From positions 4,988,207-5,052,206 of the forward strand of contig NC_092353.1 in the NCBI RefSeq assembly GCF_963676685.1: DNA of 64,000 bases, read 5' to 3'. The translations under genes and the position numbers were made by a program. The notes beneath the pieces are model-generated. The model did not search any database, had not been told where the DNA came from, and was given only the letters and a program-made list of their open reading frames with translations. Below are positions 1-11,500 of this stretch, in pieces. Numbering within the stretch: position 1 is the first letter of the stretch; each line of letters opens with the position of its first letter. Source of the DNA: Mytilus edulis (Eukaryota; Mollusca; Bivalvia; Mytilida; Mytilidae).

Positions 1-111
1 ATTATGTGTCTCAAGAAAAAATCCAAAAAAATGGGTAACGATTGTATTGCAAAAAGAAAACCGAGTGCACCTTTTTATGTTAGGGCGTGTTTGAGGTGTA
101 TATATATTGTC

Positions 112-711
112 TTTAAGGTTCATCATAAGGAATTGAAAAATATGGCCGTGTTTACACCTCCAAAATTACTATGAGTACAGACAAACTGGTACATCCAGGA
201 AAGTTTTAAGGCATGGCAGGAACTAGATATATAAAAGTTATATGAAGTCTACGTTTCAGAAAATTAAAAACTTACCTGGATTTTGATGTTCATTTTTTTC
301 CAGTCTGCAGAAGATAGCAAAATAAACAAACACCCGAGTTTCATTTGATACGGTCCAATCAGTTACACCGTTTAAACCTGTTAAATCACCTATTGTTTAC
401 AGGTGTCTATTGTCGATCTATTGTCCATTTAAATCAATACTACTCACAACATTGATTAAATGAGGGGAGCTTCTCAATCGTTTTCACTACTTAGTTAATT
501 TTAGCATCTTCTGCAGGAACGAAAAAAAAATGGATAGCAAAATCTAGAAAAGTTTATAATTTTCTGAAACATAAAATGCATTTAAAATTTATATATCTAG
601 TTCCTGCCATCCCTTAAAACTGTTGCAAGTGTATAGGTTAGTCTGTATTTAGAGTAAAATTTGGGGTGTAAAAACGGCCATTTTAGCCAAAAGGTTATGA
701 TGAACCTTAAA
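112..711. repeat. Large imperfect inverted repeat (fold-back element)
   Basis: The left arm (about 112-327) reads as the reverse complement of the right arm (about 494-711), with a spacer of about 165 bp. Shared blocks include the outer 'aaggttcatcat', the central 'ggcaggaactagatatata', 'tttcagaaaatta' and the inner 'ctgcagaagat'. A single-arm relative lies at 61796-61919. The arrangement suits a fold-back transposon or a terminal hairpin. No coding capacity was seen. Confidence 0.75.
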
Positions 712-1279
712 ACGTACAAAGCAAGAGTATTTGATATATCATCTCGCTTCAGATTCTATCATTTTTATATTTTATATTTTTTGTGGATAAATTTATCGGT
801 TTTCAAGAGCAAAATTGGCAGCGCGTGATCCCTACATTGGATTCCATTTCTACGATTGTGAAAATGAACTGGCGTAATGGGGAGATAATTTTGACGAAGT
901 AGAATCCTGACTGTGTTTCGAAAGGCCAATGTTAAAGAATCGATACAAATATTTTTTTATTGAATGCACTGCATACAAAAAGAAAAGGAATTCCATTCTA
1001 AATAATGCATGTATTGATTGCAAAAGTCCGAACAGTATATTTGTTTTATGTCCATTTAGTTTGAAAATGTTAATATGAAAGTTTCAAGATTGATTATTAC
1101 TTGATTTTAAATAGAACAAAATCTGCATTCCAAAACTAAATATGTATGTACTCATACCACATCTTCTTATATCTGTGTAGTAGTGATGTCGTTTATGTTT
1201 AGAAGTTTAATATTATATTTTATTTTAATTTAAAACACAATCTGGTATAATTATTTATTCATTTATTTTCAATGTACAA

Positions 1280-1465
1280 GTTATATATATATATATATAT
1301 ACAACTCGTCTAAACATCAACCCAACAATGTTAGATCTGTAAATTTGCTTTCGCAAATTTTTGGTTCTTCCCTCGCCGGGATTCGAACCCATGCTACTGT
1401 GATATCGTGACACCAAATCGCCTGCACTGCAGCCGTCCCGCTAGACCACACGACCACCTGGGCTC
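1280..1465 (-). mobile_element. tRNA-derived SINE
   Basis: On the minus strand the head carries a pol III A-box-like 'tggtctagcgg' (plus 1437-1447) and a B-box 'ggttcgaatcc' (plus 1379-1389), spaced as in a tRNA-like promoter. A body with a perfect 8-bp hairpin follows (plus 1341-1360), and the element ends in a TA-rich tail (plus 1282-1301). The tRNA fold is poor and there is a non-tRNA body plus a simple-repeat tail, so this is a SINE and not a tRNA gene. Mollusc SINE families such as RUDI and the MetaSINEs are candidates; which one cannot be decided by eye. Confidence 0.7.
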
Positions 1466-1499
1466 TCAAAAAAAGAGCTTTCGCTGGCCATGTGTTACC

Positions 1500-3038
1500 T
1501 TTCCACGTCAGTTTTAATCTAGCGGCGTACTACAGTACATGATATATAAGGCATGAAGATGTTATTGTTACAGATCAGCTAAATTATCTATAGTAAAGGA
1601 TCCTACAAATTAATGTAAGATACAGTCACAGAAAATAATTATATTCATAAGTACGTCTGAGTCAGTGACATATATATATATATAAAAATGCCGTAAAATT
1701 AAAACTGTATATATGTATATATATATACACAGAAGTCTGTCCTTTAATAGGATCTCATAAAATATTCTGATTATATATGTTTCTTCTGTACATCTTTTCT
1801 TCAATCAACTCCTTATGGTGATGTCATCATTCAAGATGGTCTTGTGTTGTCTTTCATTTATTGTCTAGATATTGAATAAAAATTATAACATGTTTACTAT
1901 TTGTGTGATTTGATATTTTTTAGTCTGTTACTATTTATACATGACTTTTTAAAAAAATCTTTGTTTTTGTTTAACGATTGAGATTCACTCTATCAATTCA
2001 AGTATATCGTTTTCATTTTCTACAAATGTCCCCGTCTTTACTTTATTTTGGAGTTTTGTATTTTAAAAATATTTGTTTATTTGCACTGCTGGTGATGCAT
2101 GCATATCAGGAGACGAGTATCTGTTGACGCCCCCGGGTCGCGCTTTTTTCTTGATATATTGATCGGATTTGATCATCGATAAGCTTCTCTTGCCTTATTT
2201 TACAAATCTTAGATATATTGGATAAAATACCTTTTTATGCAGAAACATCTACAGAAGGTAATCCAGAAAATTGCTTCGGACGTGAATTTTCACATCTGCA
2301 GATTCTATTTTCAGATTTGAAATATTTAGCCGATGTTCTATAAATTTTTCATGGAAATACAAGAAAATTTCAAAATGTATAATGACTTTTTTTAATTGCA
2401 GTTGTTATGTGTTGAGCACCATTTTTTCAATGACTGTAAAAGTTAGCTGTTTATTCTTTATGTACTTGTCCAAAGACACTGTGGTTGTCTTTGGTTGTTA
2501 TTTGGTATCCATTTGCATGACATTTTGTATTCCTGGGATTTTGGTCCTTACTATATGGTATAGGATGGTCTCATTGTCTGTACTGTTGTATGCATGTTTG
2601 ATTTTTCCGGTAGTTTTATTGTATGTCTTTAATACATGATTTGGTATACACAATTTTGGCTGCATGATAACTGTTGTCATTATAACGAAACTATAAACAA
2701 CAGTGATTAGTACCTATCAGGAGATACATCCCCTTATGACGCATCCGGTCTCGTTCTTTTTGGAGTCAATTAACTCCTCCTTCCATTGTTATATTGATTT
2801 GTCGCTTCTTCATCGTGTTTATCGAACTATTGTCCTAATCAACAAATCACAAATCTGATTGATATAACTCCCTTTTATACAGGACCAATTAAGGTTTTAT
2901 TTTATACAGATATGTAGTACCGTGCTAATGGTTCTTTTATTTGATGATTGAAGTACTATAAAAATACAAAACATTTTATTCATTAAGAAAATATCTCCGA
3001 ATACTTTACCAAAGTGAAAGTACTAGATATTTATTGAC
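1500..3038. other. No supported gene; AT-rich DNA with intronic repeats
   Basis: Only short ORFs without recognisable domains are present, with (TA)n runs near 1670-1740. Segments 2085-2200 and 2695-2850 are related to 5155-5290 (shared 'tatcaggaga', 'ggtct.g.tcttttt', 'ttgatttgtc'). This stretch probably belongs to introns of the minus-strand gene E, whose next exon was not found here. Confidence 0.4.
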
Positions 3039-3058
3039 TTATTCATAATTAAACAAAC

Positions 3059-3199
3059 CTTTCCTAAACTGCAAAAGGTCCCCACATTCTTCTCCATTAT
3101 TAAGAGCAGCTCTAATCACTTTTCTATATCTGGAAGCTATTCCAGATGCATCTGGTGCACTCCAGCTTGTCCAATCACTCAGGACACACGGTAGTGGTT
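3059..3199 (-). CDS. Gene E exon 3: TSP1-like repeat 2
   Basis: 141 bp, phase 1 in and phase 1 out. The acceptor reads ...actaag and the donor gtttgt. It encodes C-V-L-S-D-W-T-S-W-S-A-P-D, then a basic patch, then G-E-E-C-G-D-L. It matches exon 5518-5658 codon for codon in length, so the pair is a tandem exon duplication with an offset of about 2.46 kb. If the donor were not used, the frame would stop at 3039 (TAA) after a few residues. Confidence 0.65.
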
Positions 3200-6100
3200 C
3201 TTAGTGATATAAATATATATAATTCATTACTACTGGTTACCGTCAGTACAATCAATACTCTCCAGATATAACTCCATAAACGGATCTATTATAAATGCCT
3301 TACATGTGCATTTCAACCAGATTTTTATCCCATTTAAAAAGGATAGGTCAGTAAATGTGTAATGTCCTTTGATCTAGGTTGTCATGTGCGTAATGCCGTT
3401 TTAATGAGTCAGTGTTTTTTTTAAATTACAGTTTTAGTTTATTGTTAGATTTAGCTGTAAAATTCTTTATGTGCTTGTCCAAAGCCAGGAACTTGTTAAA
3501 TAATGGATTTCGTATGTTGTTATGCGACATATTTTGCGTTCGTTTTGTTTTTTCATTAATCTGTCTCTTGCGTATCCCTTTTGGTTTTTTCACAACTTGT
3601 AATGCCGAGATTTTGAACCTTTATATTATATGTTAGTCTCATTGTTGAAACACATACTTTTGTATGTTTGTTTGAACTTTTCAGTCAGTTATGTTGTTCT
3701 ATTATTTATGTTGTGACATCTATGAAGAATACTGGTCTTAGATGCATGATTTTTTTATTAGTTGTTAGTGGCTTTGAACTAGCTGTGATAACTGCGAATA
3801 CTCTCAGATATGTTCCTAGTGTCTTTTTATTGCCGGGTTGTACAAGTATCCGGCACATCCACTTGTATTTTTGTCCAGCTGATGAGTTAAGCCTTTTTCA
3901 ACTGATTTTTATAGTTCGTTCATATGTTGTACTGTTATACCACTGTCCCATGTTAGGGGAGGGTTGAGATCCCAATAACATTTTTAACCCCGCAAAATTA
4001 TGTATGTATGTGCCTGTCCCAAGTGAGGAGCCTGTAATTCAGTGGTTGTCATTTGTTTATGTGTTACATATTTGTTTTTCGTTCATTTTTTATATAAATA
4101 AGGCCGTTGGTTTTCTCCTTTGAATTGTTTTACATTGTCATTTCGGGGACTTTTATAGCTGACTATGCGGTATGGACATTGCTCATTGTTGAAGGCCGTA
4201 CGGTGACCTATAGCTGTTGATTTCTGTGTCATTTTGGTCTCTTGTGGACGGTTGTCTCATTGGCAATCATACCACATCATCTTTTTTATAACATAATATT
4301 GGCTGCATGATCCCACTCACGGCTAATTTAATCAAATAAATCTGTTTAAAGGAGGGGCGAAAGATACCAAACAGACATTCAAACTCATAGATTGAAAATA
4401 AACTGACAACGCCATGGCTATAAATGAAAATGACAAACAGACAAATAATAGTACACAATAGACAACATAGAAAACTAAAGACTAAGCAACACAAACCCCA
4501 CTAAAATCTAGTGGTGATCTCTTGTGCCCTGGAAAGGTAAGCAGATCCATGTGGCACCCGTCGTGTTGCTTAAGTCATTACATATCCGGTAAATAGTATG
4601 ATTCAGTAGGTCACATTCGTGTTTAAGTTGCTTACCAAAGGAGTAGGTTCGATAAGGTCCAAAAAATATAAAAATGAATCATAGTAAATACAATGACAAT
4701 ATCAAAAATATTATTTTGGACCAAATTGGGTAGTTAAAATCCGAATAAAACTTTGACAAAAATAATTCTATTTCATTTTCTCGAATGTGTTTTCATCAAC
4801 TAAAAACATTTTTTTATACTGACACATTTTTAAACCAAATAAATATGGCCCTTACCGAACCTACTCAATGTTTCATTATAACGAAACTATAAAAAAAACA
4901 ATAACGGCATGCACATAGGAAGTGGGACTGACTACAAAACTATGTTTAACTCCCCTGTTTCTTCAGTAAAAGCATGTACATGTAAAAAGTAAAAAAAAAA
5001 TGACTGCTGCTTTCAATTCCTTCTGTTGGTTGATAACATAGAGCTTTTAGTTTTGTCCGGCTTCGTGGACTTCTTCATTTTCGAATTTACTTTATATATA
5101 GGTTGGCAGTTTACATAATATTTATTTGATTCAGTGTTGATTCGGAATACATATGAAGAGTTCCTATCAGGAGTTACATACCCTGTGGAAGCACCTGGTC
5201 TTGCTTCTTTTGAAGTAAATTTACTTCAACATTTCTTTGTTCTATTGATTTGTCTCTTAAATATCGATATATGATATTTGGTCATGGATTAACTTATGTT
5301 GTAATAATTTACGAACTACACCTGAAGAAAACGTCCTTTAAGACTGAAAATCTTAACTCTTTTTTTAATTTAAATATGATATTTCACGCTATTTGTTCTA
5401 CCACAGAATACTAAAAAGATACATATACACCTTTATTACGTTAACGTTGGAGAAGATGTTCAAATACTTTGCCAATGTCAGAACAAATCATATTGATATA
5501 TTCATAATCGAACAAACCTTTCCTTAATTGCCGAAGATCACCACATTCCTCGTCATTACCAGTAGCAAGAGTTATAACATTTCTGCGTCTGGAAACAGTT
5601 CCAAGGTCATCTGGTGCACTCCAGTTACTCCATTCACTCAGAACACATGGTAGTGGCTCTTGAGGAAAAAAACATATAACTTATAACCACTATTGCTCTT
5701 TTGTGCAGCCAATACTCCACAGATATAATAACATAAACTCTACCATAAACATACATGCACTAGCGGTGTATACCGAGAAGAATCGATCTGATAGTTGATA
5801 TTGTTTGATTTTGTTTTTATTACTTCCCTTCTTTAAGTTCGATACTTTTTTGTAATAAGCATAGTATAAATAAAGGCAAAAGTAGTATACCGCTGCTCAA
5901 AAGTCACCAATCGATTTAGAGAAAACAAATCCGGGTTATAAACTTAATCTTTGAGATACATATCAACTATAAGAGGATACCAACGGAAACAACATAAACA
6001 CTGAAGTGCAAAAACACGCCAATGCAATAACCATAGAAACGAACTATTCGACATTCAAAGAAAAAATGAATGAACCTGGTTTTATGGTTAGCAAAAAAAC

Positions 6101-7029
6101 TATTTAAAAATACTACTTAAATGACAACATCACTTGACAGGGATACAGTACAAATAAATGCAAGAATACTCCATTAAAATAAACAAAACGTTCAAGCTTG
6201 TTTTGTTGATAGTGTGAAAGAGTATTAACTTGAAGTGTTGTAGTATTAATAATTAAAGCATTCAAACGTTTAAACTTGCTGTGTGTATAGTATGAAAGCA
6301 TTTAATCTTTTTATACTTATTATGGCTTTGGGTTGGATGTTGTCAATATGCATAAACGATATTGATAAAAACTATTTCTATTTTCTCTTCTCAAAATTGC
6401 AATTTCCTTAAATGACAATAATACACTTAGTTAGAAAGATATGAATATTTTAAATGATTTATAAATCATATTAGAACGGAACATTTGATTGGTTGCAAAG
6501 GAAGGGAATACAAGTAATTATCATATTTAACACTTGTTCAGGTTTGCCCGAGGAGAAATAAAATGCAAGCAAAACTTTAACAATATATATAAAAAAAGAT
6601 GTGGTATGATTGCCTATGAGACAACTCCCCACAAGAGACCAAAATGACACAGAAATTTACAACTATAAGTCAGCGTACGGCCTTTAACAATGAGCAAAGA
6701 CCATACCGTATAGTCAGCTACAAAAGGCCCCAAAATGGCAATGTAAAACAATTGAAACGAGAAAACTAACGGCCTTATTTATGTACAAAAAATAAACGAA
6801 AAACAAATATGTAACGCATAAACACACGACAACCAAGTTTTTTTGTTTTTGTTTTTTTTTAATTTAAGATTAATTTTCCTAAAAAAAAATCATACTTTGT
6901 TTAGCAAAATTAACTACAACTGCAATCTACATCTGCTGTAACTTAAACCACCTTACCTACAACTTTGAATAAGAGAACCATAAAACATATCGCATATAAA
7001 ATCCACTGAACATACAAGGATTGCTGCAT
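3059..7029 (-). CDS. Gene E: secreted protein with tandem thrombospondin-1-like repeats (3' end not found)
   Basis: Three minus-strand exons join in frame: a signal-peptide exon (7029-6957), then two 141-bp exons (5658-5518 and 3199-3059), all joined by phase-1 introns. Each 141-bp exon encodes P-L-P-C-V-L-S, W..W spaced by two residues, a basic stretch (R.R), then E-E/E-C-G-D-L and R-K. This is the W-x-x-W, R-x-R, C-G order of a thrombospondin type 1 repeat. Splicing regenerates a Glu codon (E-P-L-P-C) at both joins, so the last cysteine of one repeat is supplied by the next exon. The usual central TSP1 cysteines after W..W are replaced (S-A-P-D). The downstream end is not visible; further exons are probably left of the window. 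It would be secreted. Substrate or partner unknown. Confidence 0.65.
3700..4290 (+). repeat. Bivalve interspersed repeat R1
   Basis: Contains the R1 landmarks 'tagctgactatgcggtat', 'ggccgtacggtgacctata' and the end 'tcattggcaatcatacc'. The same landmarks recur near 6.6, 9.1, 23.4, 25.0, 29.3, 33.2, 35.8, 38.7, 45.0, 53.4 and 53.9 kb. ORFs inside are repeat-derived. Confidence 0.8.
4330..4620 (-). repeat. Bivalve interspersed repeat R2
   Basis: Minus-strand copy of the family with 'gcaacacgacgggtgccac', 'ggagcaggatctgctta' and 'ggtggggttcgtgttg'. Better copies are at 22740-23010 (plus) and 39590-39870 (minus). Confidence 0.75.
5518..5658 (-). CDS. Gene E exon 2: TSP1-like repeat 1
   Basis: 141 bp, phase 1-1. 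Acceptor ttcctcaag, donor gtttgt. Residues run C-V-L-S-E-W-S-N-W-S, G, R-R-R, then E-E-C-G-D-L-R. The W..W pair and C-G fit a TSP1 domain; the cysteine number is reduced relative to canonical TSP1. Reading through the donor would stay open to a TAA at 5441-5443, so a short unspliced isoform ending there cannot be excluded. Confidence 0.65.
5860..6100 (+). repeat. Interspersed repeat related to 60290-60540 and 22000-22200
   Basis: Shares 'ataaaggcaaaagtagtata', 'ctcaaaagtca' and 'catagaaacgaactattcga' with 60290-60540. The reverse of its 5' part is seen at 22120-22180. Non-coding; lies in the first intron of gene E. Confidence 0.6.
6590..6835 (-). repeat. Bivalve interspersed repeat R1
   Basis: Begins 'gatgtggtatgattgcctat' and runs through 'acggccttt', 'taacggccttatttatg' to a T-rich tract. 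Opposite orientation to the copy at 3700-4290. Confidence 0.8.
6957..7029 (-). CDS. Gene E exon 1: signal peptide
   Basis: The ATG at 7029-7027 opens 24 codons plus one base before a good donor (gtaagg). The peptide is short and hydrophobic in its second half (W-I-L-Y-A-I-C-F-M-V-L-L-F), as in a signal peptide. Phase 1 at its end matches the two downstream TSP1-like exons. A TATA-like box lies about 50 bp upstream. Start chosen because it is the only ATG in this frame close to that box. Confidence 0.6.
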
Positions 7030-7075
7030 CTTGATTTCTCTTTGGCCGTAAATGTCTCATTCGTTTCCCGCTAAT

Positions 7076-7088
7076 ATTTATATAAAAG
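7076..7088 (-). promoter_or_regulatory. TATA-like box of gene E
   Basis: The minus strand reads cttttatataaata about 50 nt upstream of the gene E start codon. That spacing would give a short 5' UTR if transcription starts 25-30 nt downstream. In AT-rich DNA such boxes also occur by chance. Confidence 0.35.
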
Positions 7089-7419
7089 TTAGGGGCGTTG
7101 CTCTCAGTGATTTACGCTACCCGAGAAATCATCATTGGAGTTTTCATTTGGTTTTCAGTAACTTGTCTTCTTAAATTTAAAAATATTTTGTTGATGATAT
7201 GATAGACAGATACAGTGAACCGTACAAATATGGGGTTAAAGTGAAGTAAAGAAGGTACCCGTAAAATGAAATAAAAATACACACGATACAGACTAGATAA
7301 TAAGTAGATGACTTTTTTAAAATTATTGCAAGAAAATCATGCATCCAAAGAAATAAATGAAGATAGATATCTAGTTTTGTTATTTATTCATTTATTATTC
7401 CAGTTTATTTACAAGACAT

Positions 7420-7640
7420 GGTCTTTTTTTGCCTATTATGACTATTGTTTTGCTAACACATCTTTGTCAATATAATGAAATTCTATATAACTGTCAAACA
7501 AGTTAGCGGTTTAGCTTGCTATAACACCACCATTTTCCACTATAGAAAATGCCTGTGCTACGTAATGAATATGACAGTTATTGAAATGTTTGAGCTTTTG
7601 ATTTTGCATTAGATAAAAGATTTTTCCTTTTGAATTTTCC
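7420..7640 (+). repeat. Interspersed repeat R4
   Basis: Contains the R4 course 'gcctattatgact', 'tttgctaacaca', 'ggtttagcttgctata', 'gtgctacgtaatgaatatga' and 'gagcttttgattttg'. Related copies are at 31185-31350, 34365-34815 and 63120-63400. Confidence 0.65.
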
Positions 7641-8359
7641 AAGAAATTCGGTATTTTTGTTATTTTAATTTTTATAAATCATGGTCCTCTGTTAGACCCT
7701 TAGGGTTTCTTCAGCTCATTAGTTAGCAGTTTGATACTTATATGATTTATAAAATTTCTTTCCAAATTTCCCAACTGATCAATTAAGACAATACTAAGCA
7801 AACTATAAGATTCCAAATCACTCAGGTAAATTTAACCTAAGATAAATTTAACTATATTTTAATGTCTCTTTTGTTCATGTAGCTAATTTATTTCACACAT
7901 AATTTAAATTTTTTTCTTTACATGTATTGGTTTGCTTTGCCCTGGCGAAGTTTAATCAAGAAAGGGGCTCCGAAAGCTGGCAATTCAAGTTGCTGTTTTA
8001 ATCAATTAATAAGGTCATTTTACAGCTACATAGACTAAGTAGGTTAGTATATGAATTGTTGTGTGTGTATGGAAGATTATACGATATCTGTCTTTTTTTC
8101 ATGCCTCTGTTTTTTGTTTTGTTGAGTCAAAAATATGTTGAAAAATTCAAAATGTCGGCATGAAACCAAATTTTTTTCAAAAGAATAGTTCCTACAGTTC
8201 TAGCAAGAACATAGTTATAATGAGATGAAGACTATGATAATAGATGTGTGTTTATTGTCCAGTGATAATTATAACATGCATGTCAGTATGTATCTGCCAT
8301 ATACACTGTAATGATATCTACAACTACTGTGTTATAGTGAGTTATGGTAAATATAGGTG

Positions 8360-8640
8360 GTAAATAGATGAATCGTATGAACACCAGTAAAACAGGAAGA
8401 TATTTGATGATATTGTTTTACTCAAGCATACATAAATATGTAAAAATGAGAATTTTATCAATGCTAAATATAAGGTTAATATTAAAAATACCGAACTCCG
8501 CGGAAAATTTAAAAAGGAAAGTCCCCAATCAAATGGCAAAATCAAAAGCTCAAATATATCAAATGAATGTATAACAACTGTCACATTCCTGTCTTGGTAC
8601 AGGAATTTTCTAACTTAGGAATGGTGTTTTAAACCTGACT
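8360..8640 (-). repeat. Interspersed repeat R4 (reverse orientation)
   Basis: Reads 'ccgaactccgcggaaaattt', 'aaagtccccaatcaaatggc' and 'tcttggtacaggaattttc'. Same family as 29025-29240 and 29925-30060. The two overlapping ORFs here are repeat-derived. Confidence 0.65.
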
Positions 8641-8879
8641 GGCTAAATCCCTTACTAGTATACATATTTGTTCAATTTGTCGTAGTGTTCTCAATATAAG
8701 GTAAAAACCTGAATTTACTAGCTATTTTGTTTTAAATCAAATATCTTAAAAATTAAAAACAGTTCGATCAATCATTATAGCTTACTTTATTCCTCAACTA
8801 ATTCTTTCTGATTTATTGTTTCAATTTTAACTCCAGATTTTTGTTTAATTTACCAGACACTACATACATTTGTTAATTT

Positions 8880-10395
8880 TGTGTCTTCCCGAGTGTCCCA
8901 TTTTTTGAAATTACAGGTAAAAATGTAATGAAATTTTGTGGGACAATTGGGATTTCTTTTTTATAGTGATTACATTTGTTTTTAATAGTATATTGTGTAG
9001 CAGTTAATTAGAGGTTACTAATCAATATTACTTATAAAATATTATATTTAAAAAATGAACAAATAATGATATTTACAATTTTAGTCTTAAATGCATAATT
9101 TTTTTAAATAGATATTATTGGCTTTGAACTAGCTGTCAGTAACAGCGAGTACTCTCAGATCAGTTCTTAGTGTCTGGCGATGTATTAGTAGCCGTCCACG
9201 TCCACTCTGTATTTTGGTTAGATGCATTTCTGTTTGTATCCATCTGATGATAAGATATGCCTTTTTCAACTAATTTGTATAGCTAATTCTTCTGTTAAAC
9301 TATAATAACACTGCCCCGGGTTATTTTGTTGGGTTGGCGCCTTCAAATAAGTTAAACTCCGCCACATTCTATATGTGCCTGTCCTTAGTCAGGAGACTAA
9401 TTCAGTGGTTGTAGTTTGTTGCTGTGTAACTCATTTGTTTTACATTTATTATTTGGTACAGAAGTTAGGTCGTTAGTTTTTTCTCGTTTGAATTGTTTTA
9501 CATTTTTCATATCGCTGACTTTTAAACCTGAAAATGCGGTATGGGCTTTACTCATAATGGACCTATAATTTTTAATTTCATTGTCATTAGGTCTCAAGTG
9601 GATCGTTGTCTCATTGGCAATCATAAAACATCATCTTATTTTTTTTATGGATGTCTGGTACTCTTTATAGTTTGAGACCAGTCTTAATGACTGCACTTTA
9701 TGACAAAGACAATAGGAATATGGTAAAGCAATAGTGATTCTTAGAAAGGCAGATCTGGTAAAAACGTAGACAGCAGCTTCATTATCAATAAAGAAAGTTG
9801 TTAAGTTCATGTATATCTGACATTGGGTGTTAGCAGTCTTCAATAGTGCAGAGAATGTTGTATTAGTTTCCTTTGACTTCCCTACCAAATTTCAAATACT
9901 AGTGAAAAAATCTCTCCATCATCAAGTTCGTGTAGAGGGTAGAATGTAAATGAGTTTATACCTTTTAAAATTGTAAGCATTATTTCCATATTTATTTACA
10001 ACCTTTATGGAGAAAATGTAAGTTATTAAAATTACAGTATTGAAATTTGTTTTATAAATAATGTAACATTGTAGATATATTTCATAAATCAAAAATATCC
10101 TATTTTCTAAATTAAAAGTGCTTTTATCTCATATTTTGAAAAAATATTATTTTTTCATACTTTTGTAAAATTATTATTTTATACTTTTATAAAATTAATA
10201 TTTAGTGTGCAATAATTGATTCTTGTTTACTAAACAAAACAAAAACCAGCTACATGTACCTTTTTTTTTTTTTTTTTTATCTAAGAACATTTTACTTCAT
10301 AAAATAATGTGGGACAATCCGAACTTTTCATGTGGGACAATCAGAACTCTAAAATTTTTAAACGTGGGACAATCAGGAATAAACCGTTAATTTAA
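8880..10395. mobile_element. Insertion in duplication unit 1, containing an R1 repeat
   Basis: This block is absent from unit 2, where the flanks are nearly contiguous around 15395-15415. It holds an R1 copy (about 9095-9645) and a 20-nt T tract at 10261-10280. The motif 'gtgggacaatc.gaa' occurs three times near its right end (10309, 10332, 10365), with 'gtgggacaatt' near 8938 and an inverted 'tgtcccat' near 8894. Class of element unknown. Confidence 0.45.
9095..9645 (+). repeat. Bivalve interspersed repeat R1
   Basis: Full-length-looking degenerate copy from 'ggctttgaactagctgtcag' to 'tcattggcaatcataaaac'. Confidence 0.75.
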
Positions 10396-11189
10396 TGTAC
10401 GGTCCTGGACAGGTGAAAAAAGGTAACAACTGCATCGACTTTTAGATGAATGAAACGAAACAAAAATGACTGTATTCTTAGTAATGAAAATTGAACTTAA
10501 ATGATTATAAGTTTACATTTTAAAAAAAGGTCTGTTGCTGAAAAATTGAATAAATACGCATAAACAAACGATATTTTGCAATGCATATATGGAGGTTGGA
10601 ATCACCAAGGAAATTATCATATCAGCAGGATAAAACGAACTGATGTTTATGTAACACGCCATTAAATACAAAATATGCACAAATTATGCTAATTCTAATT
10701 CCAGATAAAATGACTACGTATTAGTTAAAAGTGCAAACATCTAAGCATTATCTAACTTTTGCTGTTCCTTCTTTTGTCAATTTTTGTAATTTAAAACTTC
10801 GTAATTTAAATGCACATTTTATAGGTTATAAATTTATCATATCAGTAGAATGAAAGGACCATATAATTTTTCAACAGGCCATTGCAATAAAAATATGCAA
10901 AAGTATGCTAACTTTCATCCTAGATAAATTGACTCTGTAATACCCGACTACAAAAACCAAATAGTTATCTAATACTTAATTGTTGATATTTGTACTTCTA
11001 AATTTTAATTGCACATTTTATGAATGCTAGATTTACAATATCAGCACGATAAAATGAACTTATAAATAATTCTTAAATAGGGCATTAAAACATATGCGAA
11101 AATTATGATAATTTACATTCCAGATAAAATAACTATGTAATACCTAACAGTGCAAACTGTTATGAAATGCTATTTTCAGGGATGATAGC

Positions 11190-11500
11190 GGTGATGTGTC
11201 AATTGACGTAACTTCAATCCCGTGCCAATGTCCTCAGATGTCACCAACCGAATAAGACTTATTATTGGGCTTGTTATCTTACATGAGCAACACGTCAAGT
11301 TCCAGATGTTTAGAAGGACCTGCTAACCTTCCCATCATACCCATTTTTGGCGGGTTTGTTTGGCTACGTTTTTAGTTTTGTTATGATGTGGTTTCGTGTA
11401 CAGGTATTTTAGTGTTGGTCTTTTTTTCTTTAGTCATGGAATTATCAGCTTTTTTTACTTATTCATTTTAATATCCTTTTTATATCTTCTCCCTCTTTTT
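11190..11500 (+). repeat. Interspersed repeat R2 variant
   Basis: Contains 'ttacatgagcaacacg', 'ggttccagatg'-type and 'gctaaccttcc' segments. It is matched in duplication unit 2 at about 16480-16840, so it predates the duplication. Confidence 0.6.

Noticed and set aside
1379-1447. tRNA gene on the minus strand
   Set aside because: A and B boxes are present, but the cloverleaf stems do not form well and a SINE body and tail follow.
5173-5225. Minus-strand segments here and at 2725-2780 reading C-x-x-R-x-C-x-S-stop, as a C-terminal TSP1 exon
   Set aside because: No acceptor gives the needed phase 1 in that frame, and the E-P-L-P-C splice between the 141-bp exons already supplies the last Cys. 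Treated as intronic repeat.
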